A program made the position numbers and the translations under genes. 13,371 nucleotides of DNA from Bacillota bacterium (GTDB lineage Bacteria; Bacillota; Clostridia; Peptostreptococcales; Anaerovoracaceae). Each line of letters opens with the position of its first letter. Within the stretch, counting starts at the first letter, position 1. The notes beneath the pieces are model-generated. The model saw nothing but the letters and a program-made list of their open reading frames with translations, made no database searches and was not told the DNA's origin. Shown here piece by piece: positions 7,587 to 13,371 of this stretch. The stretch lies in assembly GCA_017936025.1 (NCBI GenBank), contig JAGBGL010000053.1:1-13371 (forward strand). The letters run 5' to 3'.

Positions 7587-8708
7587 CTATATGATTCTGC
7601 TGTACAGCGCCAGCAGCTTTTCTTTTTCCTTATCCCAGTTATATTTATCAATGATTGCGTTGTATCCGTTTATTCCCATCTGACGGGCTTCTTCAGGATG
7701 TTCCTTCAGATAGCTGACTGCATCTGCGATCTGCTGCGGATCATGAGGATTTACGCATATTCCGCATTTTTCCTCATCGACGATTTCCTTCCACAGTTTG
7801 AAGTCCGTACAGATCAGCGGCACTCCCGCATACATGCATTCAAAAAACTTTGTATTTGACAGGTTTCCTATAGTTCCTTTGCACTGGCTGATATAGTCCA
7901 GCAATGCTACACCTGCAAAAGATTTTGAATAAATCACATTGTTAACTTCATGCTGAGGTAGCTTCCCTTTATATTCTACAAAACGTTCGAATTCACTGCG
8001 GCTTTTTAATCTTTCACCATAAGGTCCTGTAAGATTGCCTGCCAGCTTGTATTTTACTCCATTCAGGATTTTCAGAGCCTCCATAATATCTTCATGGCAC
8101 CACTGCTCCGAAATGCCGCCGGCATATCCGATCGCATTCTCATCAAAACTTATTTCTGCAGGCTTGTAATCATCTCTTATTACAGGAAAGTTCAGCACCA
8201 TTTCAACGTTATCATTGCATTTAACATACCTGTCCTGAGTCCAGTGATAACATACTACTGCCCCGTCAGCCATACTGATGACATCATGCTCGTATTTTTC
8301 ATACGCTTTCACGATGAACTTGCGCAGACCTTTTGCAATCCAGTCCTTTTCTATTATCGTGGAAACATAATCTTCATGAGAGTCAAAAATCACTTTTTTT
8401 CCTCTTTTGTGAAGGAATTTCACAAGATATAAGAGTTCCGGATCATGCAGATGATAAATATCCGCATCTACCTTTACGACTTGTTCCTTTATGTATTTTC
8501 TTGATAACACCATGCGTTCGTATCTATTTCCCGGCGCAAATCCCGTGGATACGATTTTAACACCGCCGAACACCTCATCCTGCTTGGAATCATTGACAAT
8601 CAAAGATACGTCATAGCCTGCTGCGGCCAGTGACTGACACTCTTTGAGCAGTATTCTCGTGTCATAACGCCCGTGTGCACTTGTAACATGGCAAATTTTA
8701 CTTGTCAT
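7587..8708 (-). CDS. GT4 family glycosyltransferase, short-EYM type
   Basis: This 373-residue GT-B protein shows GT4 features: the N-terminal start KICHVTSAHGRYDTRIL, IYHLHDPELL, the FDSHEDY motif, and the donor domain with AIGYAGGISE and NTKFFECMYAGVPLIC. In the E-x7-E position the first glutamate is replaced by Asn282, while Glu290 is kept. The same pattern (N-x-x-K-x-F-E-x-M) is common in one large GT4 subgroup of surface polysaccharide clusters, so the enzyme is not necessarily impaired. It sits directly before wecC and wecB, which makes it a candidate ManNAcA transferase, but this is inference from position only. An AAAGG site lies about 8 nt before the ATG. The gap to the upstream polyolphosphate transferase gene is 22 bp. 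Confidence 0.87.
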   Translation of the reverse strand: MTSKICHVTSAHGRYDTRILLKECQSLAAAGYDVSLIVNDSKQDEVFGGVKIVSTGFAPGNRYERMVLSRKYIKEQVVKVDADIYHLHDPELLYLVKFLHKRGKKVIFDSHEDYVSTIIEKDWIAKGLRKFIVKAYEKYEHDVISMADGAVVCYHWTQDRYVKCNDNVEMVLNFPVIRDDYKPAEISFDENAIGYAGGISEQWCHEDIMEALKILNGVKYKLAGNLTGPYGERLKSRSEFERFVEYKGKLPQHEVNNVIYSKSFAGVALLDYISQCKGTIGNLSNTKFFECMYAGVPLICTDFKLWKEIVDEEKCGICVNPHDPQQIADAVSYLKEHPEEARQMGINGYNAIIDKYNWDKEKEKLLALYSRII

Positions 8709-8730
8709 TGAAGATACCTTTCAAAATCAG

Positions 8731-9846
8731 TTAGTTTATTTTTATCTGCCCTGCCGCAAACTCTGCCAGCTGTGCAGTACAGTTTTCCTGGTTCGCCACA
8801 TATCTGCGGCTGAATTCTTCCACTTTTCCGAGATCATATCTGTCTTCACAAACCGCCTCTGCCAGCTCAGCAGGGTCAGGTGAAATGAATCCCGGCATTT
8901 CTTTTTTATAGTCGATGTAAAAATCGCGCTCAACTCCGTAATCTTCATAGTCAAAAGTATAGAAGAATAACGGTTTTCTCATGATCGCTGCTTCATATAC
9001 GACTGCTGAGTAATCACAGATCACATAGTCTGCTGCGTACATCATTTCAAGCGTAGTAAATTCACTGTCGATCATAGCTGTGCTGCAGTTTGCTTCCATC
9101 AGAGGATGCTTTTTCAGCACGAATATATATTTTTCAGGGTCAAACTGTTTTGCCAGTTCATCCGTTTCCCCGGAAATATCTTTGCTTTTTCTGAAAGTCG
9201 GTGCATATACAACAACTTTCTTTTCTCTGAACTCCGGATATCTTTCATAGATACGTTTCAGAGCATCCGCTTTCTGTGCTTCATCAGTCAGCTTGTCCAC
9301 TCGTGGAAGCGACATGACTTTCATGCTTTCTTCGCCGTAGCCGAATGCTTCCGCGAAATTGGGCAGGCATGCCTCGCCGCTGGTGAGCACCCATGTGTAA
9401 TTTTTGTGCATCGCCATAGCATCTGCAACTCCTGCATCGCGTCCGCCGCCTTCGCCGACGATGGAAAGTCCGAATCTCTTCAGAGATCCCAGCGCATGCC
9501 ACATTTGGATAACAGTCAGTGATTCGCGCTGTTTCAGCACACTGATGCAGATACAGTATGAATCAAGAATCACAACTTTTGACGTCGCAATATGATACAT
9601 CTGAGTCAGCATGTGAAAGCAGTATCCGATTTTGCGTGCGATGCCGCCGTCCAGCTTTCTTGTCAGAAATACCAGCCCGATTTCAGGATACTTTTCTGCA
9701 AGCTCATCGCCGAGCATCTGGATATCCTCGGTCTTTTCATTGGCCTGACGGCTGATGAAAGTGATTTTATCTTTCACCGGCAGCAGCTTGAAAACCGCAA
9801 ATATTAAATTCAATAGTGTTGTAAAAACTTTTAAAACTATTGTCAT
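8731..9846 (-). CDS. CDP-glycerol/CDP-ribitol polyolphosphate transferase (TagB/TarF/TarL family)
   Basis: This 371-residue protein matches the CDP-glycerol glycerophosphotransferase family (Glyphos_transf). Motifs in order: an amphipathic hydrophobic N-terminus (1-25) suited to membrane association, ITFISRQANEKTEDI, QMWHALGSLKRFG with the conserved His117, VYAPTFRKS, FVLKKHPL, and CDYSAVVYEAAIMRKPLFF near the C-terminus. It would move glycerol-phosphate or ribitol-phosphate from its CDP carrier to a lipid-linked glycan on the cytoplasmic face. Family members use either substrate, and the sequence alone does not decide; the TarJ-like gene upstream favours ribitol. At 371 residues it has only the catalytic part, without the long N-terminal extension of large TagF/TarL polymerases, so a single or few additions is plausible. 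The ribosome site is weak: GGGAG lies 13 nt before the ATG. The gap from the Ldh2-like gene is 10 bp. Confidence 0.9.
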   Translation of the reverse strand: MTIVLKVFTTLLNLIFAVFKLLPVKDKITFISRQANEKTEDIQMLGDELAEKYPEIGLVFLTRKLDGGIARKIGYCFHMLTQMYHIATSKVVILDSYCICISVLKQRESLTVIQMWHALGSLKRFGLSIVGEGGGRDAGVADAMAMHKNYTWVLTSGEACLPNFAEAFGYGEESMKVMSLPRVDKLTDEAQKADALKRIYERYPEFREKKVVVYAPTFRKSKDISGETDELAKQFDPEKYIFVLKKHPLMEANCSTAMIDSEFTTLEMMYAADYVICDYSAVVYEAAIMRKPLFFYTFDYEDYGVERDFYIDYKKEMPGFISPDPAELAEAVCEDRYDLGKVEEFSRRYVANQENCTAQLAEFAAGQIKIN

Positions 9847-9856
9847 TACTACAGAA

Positions 9857-10963
9857 TTACTCCCAGTGAAATTTATAATCCAGTCTGTACATGTCTCTGA
9901 TAGTCACCAGATCTTTCTGTACAGAAGCATTGATCGGCACGCCTCTGTCTTTTCTCTCGAGCCATGCCAAATATTCTTTTTCTCCGGCTGTATAGATTCT
10001 TTCATGTCCCGGTGCTTTTTCGGAATCACGCAGCGCTCTCAGGATGTCGCCGCATGTTTTTTTGAATACATCTGCACCCATGAATGCTTCCGGATCAATT
10101 ACGATAAAGAAGTGTCCCAAATGATATGGACGTTTGTTTCCTTCTTCGTCGAACCCTGTCAGCGCTTTCAGGAAGCTGCCTCCCTGCAGTGCTGCAGACA
10201 GAATTTCAATTATCGTTGCATAGCCATAGCCTTTATATCCTGCCAGTTCTTCACCGATTCCACCCAGCGGTGCCAGTGCCGCATCACCGGAAACGAGTGC
10301 TTCCAGTATCCTGTCACTGTCAGTCATTGCGCTGCCGTCTCTTCCGATCACCATTCCCGCCGGAGTATCCATTCCGTTTCTCGCATAATACTCGATTTTT
10401 CCTCTCTGAGAAATGGAAGTCGCACAGTCCAGTACGAACGGGAACTCTTCGTCAGTTGGCATGCCTACTGTAAGAGGATTTGTGCCCAGCATATTCTCAA
10501 CACCGAAAGTCGGTGCGATGGAAGGTCTGGCGTTGGTTCCTGTGATGCCGATCATATTTTCCTTAGTCGCCATAGTCACCCAGTAACCTGCGATGCCGTA
10601 ATGGCTGGAGTTTCTGATCGCAGCCATGGCCATTCCATATGTCTTTGCTTTTTCGATGATGGTCTGCATTGCCTTATATGAAGCGACCATTCCCATGCCG
10701 TCATGAGCATCAACTACAAGTGTAGTCGGCGTCTCTTTCAGCACCTCATATTCTGTCACAGGATTCAGGATCCCTGCATTAATTCTGTCGATATAGATTG
10801 GCTTGAAGCGGTTGCATCCGTGGCTGTTGATGCCGCGTCTGTCGCTTTCTGCCAGAACATCTGCACAGATTTCCGCGTCTTCTGCAGGAACTCCCGCTGC
10901 TTTGAACGCATCTTTCATGAAATTGATTATGGTTTCCCATCCGATATATGTCTGTTCAGTCAT
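9857..10963 (-). CDS. Ldh2-family NAD(P)-dependent 2-oxoacid oxidoreductase
   Basis: This 368-residue protein belongs to the malate/L-lactate/L-sulfolactate dehydrogenase family (Ldh_2), which is unrelated in fold to classical LDH. Visible family features are DRRGINSHGCNRF with His48, VVDAHDGMGMV, IRNSSHYGIAGYW with His121, ITGTNARPSIAPT, MLGTNPLTVGMP, GYKGYGYATIIEILS, and LGHFFIVIDPEAF. Length is normal. Members reduce or oxidise small 2-oxo/2-hydroxy acids (malate, lactate, sulfolactate, ureidoglycolate, 2,3-diketogulonate, cyclic imino acids), and the substrate cannot be told here. Its ATG overlaps the stop of the GT2 gene (ATGA), so it is truly part of the operon. A role in making a precursor or acidic substituent for the polymer is inferred from position; a metabolic gene picked up by the operon is the alternative. 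Confidence 0.9.
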   Translation of the reverse strand: MTEQTYIGWETIINFMKDAFKAAGVPAEDAEICADVLAESDRRGINSHGCNRFKPIYIDRINAGILNPVTEYEVLKETPTTLVVDAHDGMGMVASYKAMQTIIEKAKTYGMAMAAIRNSSHYGIAGYWVTMATKENMIGITGTNARPSIAPTFGVENMLGTNPLTVGMPTDEEFPFVLDCATSISQRGKIEYYARNGMDTPAGMVIGRDGSAMTDSDRILEALVSGDAALAPLGGIGEELAGYKGYGYATIIEILSAALQGGSFLKALTGFDEEGNKRPYHLGHFFIVIDPEAFMGADVFKKTCGDILRALRDSEKAPGHERIYTAGEKEYLAWLERKDRGVPINASVQKDLVTIRDMYRLDYKFHWE

Positions 10964-10969
10964 TTTTTT
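10960..10969 (-). other. GT2/Ldh2 junction: ATGA overlap preceded by an A-AAA-AAA heptamer
   Basis: On the minus strand the last GT2 codons read AGA AAA AAA TGA. The seven A bases (10969-10963) form the heptamer A_AAA_AAA in the GT2 frame, and the last A is the first base of the Ldh2 ATG. The ATGA overlap is a common arrangement for translational coupling. A -1 slip on the heptamer would carry ribosomes into the Ldh2 frame exactly at its ATG. The overlap is seen directly; slippage is speculation. Confidence 0.5.
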
Positions 10970-12669
10970 CTTCTCAGCTTTTCTTTGATTTTCTTTATAT
11001 CATTCTTATTGATATGACGCTTCATACCTTCTATCACATTATGGATACACTGGTTTCTCGCAGAAGCCCTTCTGATCGCTCCGGCGGAAAGTCTGCTTCC
11101 GCTGCGGTACAGGATCTCATCATGAGTCATATCTGTGATCATCACGCCTTTACGCATTTTCTCAAATCTCAGTGTACGGAAGAACATTTCGATATCATTC
11201 ACAGGATCATCTGTAAATTTGAAATCTTCCACTGCAGCTTTTCTGAATACTTTGTTTGAAAACAGAGAATCGCACTGCGTCATTTTGTCATAGGAAGTTT
11301 TTGATTTCTTCGTATATCCGTAAGCTCCGTTGAGACACGGGATCTGGCTGAACTGATCGCCGTCGTAGTGCTTCATCAGCATGGATACGAAATCCGGTCC
11401 GCCGGCTTCCAGACGGTTCACCATATTAAGCAGTGAATTCTTCGTGTACAGTGCATATTCATCTATGATCGTTACATATTTTCCTCTGGCTTCGCTTATA
11501 GCCTCAGTCTTGCTGTCTTCTGCTATTATACGCAGGTTCGCCTTCGACAGGTATCCTTCGTGAAGCATTTCTTCATACTTTTCAGGCACCAGGACTTCGA
11601 ATCTCTGAAGCTGCTGGTTATATATGCTTCCCATCACCAGATCCAGCTGTTCTGCTGTAAGATCTGCAGTAATTATAATGGACAGCATCGGGATCTGTGC
11701 GATGACATCAGGTGTCATATATCCTTTTTCAAGTTCCAGATCCTTATGGCGTGCCAGGATTTCCTGCCACTGTTTTTCTGTAATGAACTGTCTGTAATGA
11801 TCAGTTCTTTCAGAGATACGTGCGATAATTTCATCCGTCGCTCTCCAGATATTACGGTAATATCCTTTGATCATTTCACCTTCGATGAATCTTTCAAAGA
11901 GGTGGCGCATGTATTTTTCTTTTGAGTCTGCATCAAGGTGTTTGTCCGCAAGCCTTGTTGCTTCCTCTAATATTCTGTCATGAGAAGCCAGCAGACCTTC
12001 AAGATACTTGCTGCTGATGGTCTGCGTCGCCGAAGCTTCCAGCCAGAACGGTCTTTTCATGTAGTTGTACGCTACGGCCCTGCATCCGTAGATGCGTTCC
12101 GCATGGTTCAGAGCACAGTATGTAAACACTCCGTCTTCAGCGTTAGTAAGTTTTTCAAATTTAAGTCCATTATCGACGATCAGTTTTCTGGAGAACATTT
12201 TGTGGCACAGTGACCATGCCCCTGTGAAGTGAGGATCCATAGGGTCTATGCGGTCCTGCTTTGCCAGGGCCTGAGAATGCATATAAATCAGCGATTCTCC
12301 CAGACTCTTTTCTTCCATGATCCCGATAACCATGTCCGCGTTTTTTGACTCTGCTGTTTTATACAGTTTTTCCAGCGCATCCGGCGGGATGTAATCATCC
12401 GGATCGTAAAACACGACATAGTCGCCCTCTGCCTTTGCGATCCCGTTGTTGCGGGCAGCCGCAACACCGCCGTTTTCCTGGACAAAGCTCTTGAATCTCT
12501 TATCTTCTGCACAGAATTCGTCAATGATAGCCTGCGAATTGTCCGGAGAACCGTCATTTATGATGACAACTTCAAAATCTTTAAATGTCTGATTCTGAAC
12601 GGAAGTCAGCATGCCTCTTATGTAATTTTCAACGTTGTACACCGGTACAATTACAGATACTTTGCTCAT
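10960..12669 (-). CDS. GT2 glycosyltransferase with a degenerate second GT2-like domain
   Basis: This 569-residue protein starts with a standard GT2 (GT-A) domain: VSVIVPVYNVENYI, VVIINDGSPDNS with Asp39, AAARNNGIAKAEGDYVVFYDPDDY with the D-x-D metal motif at Asp89-Asp91, and NAEDGVFTYCAL, whose acidic pair is a likely catalytic base. From about residue 323 a second, weaker copy of the same layout appears: LSIIITADLTAEQLDLVMGS, QRFEVLVPEK, SEARGKYVTIIDEYALY and NDIEMFFRTL. Here D-x-D is changed to DEYA and the ED pair to ND, so the second copy is probably not catalytic. The C-terminus is very basic (KKIKEKLRRKK), suited to membrane or nucleotide-lipid contact. It would add a sugar to the repeat unit or decorate the polyolphosphate chain. 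AGAGG lies 5 nt before the ATG; the TarJ-like gene ends 15 bp upstream. Single-domain alternative: the C-terminal half is an unrelated accessory domain. Confidence 0.88.
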   Translation of the reverse strand: MSKVSVIVPVYNVENYIRGMLTSVQNQTFKDFEVVIINDGSPDNSQAIIDEFCAEDKRFKSFVQENGGVAAARNNGIAKAEGDYVVFYDPDDYIPPDALEKLYKTAESKNADMVIGIMEEKSLGESLIYMHSQALAKQDRIDPMDPHFTGAWSLCHKMFSRKLIVDNGLKFEKLTNAEDGVFTYCALNHAERIYGCRAVAYNYMKRPFWLEASATQTISSKYLEGLLASHDRILEEATRLADKHLDADSKEKYMRHLFERFIEGEMIKGYYRNIWRATDEIIARISERTDHYRQFITEKQWQEILARHKDLELEKGYMTPDVIAQIPMLSIIITADLTAEQLDLVMGSIYNQQLQRFEVLVPEKYEEMLHEGYLSKANLRIIAEDSKTEAISEARGKYVTIIDEYALYTKNSLLNMVNRLEAGGPDFVSMLMKHYDGDQFSQIPCLNGAYGYTKKSKTSYDKMTQCDSLFSNKVFRKAAVEDFKFTDDPVNDIEMFFRTLRFEKMRKGVMITDMTHDEILYRSGSRLSAGAIRRASARNQCIHNVIEGMKRHINKNDIKKIKEKLRRKK

Positions 12670-12684
12670 GTTACCTCTCGTTTT

Positions 12685-13371
12685 TTATACGTTCCAGACC
12701 ATGATAGTCTTGCCGCCTGCCTTGGCGATATCCTTCTGGAACGCTGTATGCATATCGTCGATGCTGCGGACATCCACAACATCTCCTACGATGTTCTTCA
12801 AGTATTCAACGATTTCAGGATGCTTTTCGAACATCTCTACTGTGTTTTTGAAATCTTCTGCGCTGGATCGGCTGCTTCCGAAAATGTTCAGCCCTTTTTC
12901 CAGCACCATACGTGTATTCACCGGCACAGGGTTTTCAGATACTCCGAGAATAGAGATCGTTGCTTCCGGTCTTATGTAATCGATGATCTGATCAACAGCA
13001 TTTCCTGAAGCCGCACCGCCGACACATTCGAATGCATGGTCTATGATGATATCTTCAGGTATCTCACGGACATCATAAGTTTCGTCTGCGAATGTAAAGT
13101 TGATCATTTTATCTCTGCTGATACCCATTATATAGAGTTTTGCTTCCGGATATCTGTATCTCAGCAGCAGCGCTGTGATGAAAGCCAGGTTGCCGTCACC
13201 CCATACTGCAATGTGATCTTTTCTTCCATGTGCGAATCTGTCGAATCTGTCGATGGCATGCATGCTCACAGAGATTATTTCTGTGAAAGCTGCCACTTCT
13301 TTATTGATATTTTCAGGAAGTCTTACCACACGGTCACGTCTCATCGCAACGTTATCCTGCATAAAGCCGTC
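12685..13371 (-). CDS. tarJ: TarJ-like ribitol-5-phosphate 2-dehydrogenase, 5' end outside window
   Basis: The C-terminal 228 residues of a medium-chain (zinc alcohol dehydrogenase type) enzyme are present. The reading frame is open to the right edge: it begins DGFMQDNVAM, so the first ATG in view (13362) is an internal Met, not the start. Matches to Staphylococcus aureus TarJ as recalled include DGFMQD, HAIDRFDRF, VWGDGNLAFITALLL (nucleotide-binding glycine motif), DHAFECVGG, ILGVSENPVPVNTR, VLEKGL and GSSRSS. TarJ reduces D-ribulose-5-phosphate to D-ribitol-5-phosphate with NADPH, and TarI then makes CDP-ribitol. The zinc-binding N-terminal part, roughly the first 110 residues, and any tarI gene would lie to the right of the window. 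A different polyol-phosphate dehydrogenase is possible, but the motif agreement across the whole fragment is strong. Confidence 0.88.
   Translation of the reverse strand, partial: DGFMQDNVAMRRDRVVRLPENINKEVAAFTEIISVSMHAIDRFDRFAHGRKDHIAVWGDGNLAFITALLLRYRYPEAKLYIMGISRDKMINFTFADETYDVREIPEDIIIDHAFECVGGAASGNAVDQIIDYIRPEATISILGVSENPVPVNTRMVLEKGLNIFGSSRSSAEDFKNTVEMFEKHPEIVEYLKNIVGDVVDVRSIDDMHTAFQKDIAKAGGKTIMVWNV

Noticed and set aside
7587..8708. Loss of the first glutamate in the E-x7-E motif of this GT4 as a sign of inactivation
   Set aside because: The N-x-x-K-x-F-E-x-M form is common in a large GT4 subgroup, so it is normal variation rather than a defect.
8742..8954. Minus-strand 70-codon frame inside the polyolphosphate transferase gene
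   Set aside because: It overlaps the well-supported transferase in another frame and has no recognisable features.
9755..10681. Long plus-strand open frame of 308 codons opposite the Ldh2 and polyolphosphate transferase genes
   Set aside because: It lies antisense to two well-recognised genes, crosses their junction, has a Cys/Phe/Ser/His-rich low-complexity-like composition typical of antisense translation, and shows no family motif.
12685..13362. Treating the ATG at 13362 as the true start of the dehydrogenase
   Set aside because: The frame continues to the right edge as DGF before this Met, matching the internal HDGFMQD-type segment of TarJ; the protein would otherwise lack its zinc-binding N-terminal domain.

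Overview
The window looks like part of the chromosome of a Gram-positive, low-to-mid GC anaerobe of the Clostridia. The pointers are a muramidase with three cell-wall-binding-2 (CWB2) repeats, a clostridial-type secreted papain-family protease, teichoic-acid-type genes (TarJ, TagB/TarF/TarL families) and purine-rich Shine-Dalgarno sites. CWB2 proteins are abundant in Peptostreptococcales and related families, but the sequence alone does not fix the genus.

All ten genes lie on the minus strand and read from right to left with almost no spacing (overlaps of 4 and 8 bp, gaps of 9 to 36 bp). No intrinsic terminator or convincing promoter was seen between them. The window therefore looks like the inside of one long operon that is cut at both ends. 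In order of transcription it holds: a TarJ-like ribitol-5-phosphate dehydrogenase (5' part missing), a 569-residue double-domain GT2 glycosyltransferase, an Ldh2-family 2-oxoacid oxidoreductase, a CDP-glycerol/CDP-ribitol polyolphosphate transferase, a GT4 glycosyltransferase, UDP-ManNAc dehydrogenase (WecC), UDP-GlcNAc 2-epimerase (WecB), a second GT4 glycosyltransferase, a Wzx-type flippase, a secreted GH25 muramidase with CWB2 repeats, and a secreted C1-family cysteine protease (3' part missing).

Together the genes suggest assembly of an anionic surface polysaccharide, either a capsule or a secondary cell wall polymer. WecB and WecC make UDP-ManNAcA. TarJ, with a CDP-ribitol synthase expected outside the window, would supply CDP-ribitol to the polyolphosphate transferase. 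Three glycosyltransferases build the repeat unit and Wzx flips it across the membrane. No polymerase (Wzy), initiating phosphoglycosyl transferase, TarI or wall-attachment ligase is in view. The two secreted proteins at the end of the operon include one with a domain type known to bind anionic wall polymers. This raises the idea that the locus encodes both the polymer and a protein that docks on it.

The less expected items are the Ldh2-family enzyme embedded in the operon by a 4-bp overlap, the degenerate second GT2 domain, and an A-AAA-AAA heptamer exactly at the GT2/Ldh2 junction. There are no RNA genes, insertion sequences, CRISPR arrays or long non-coding stretches; the largest intergenic gap is 36 bp.
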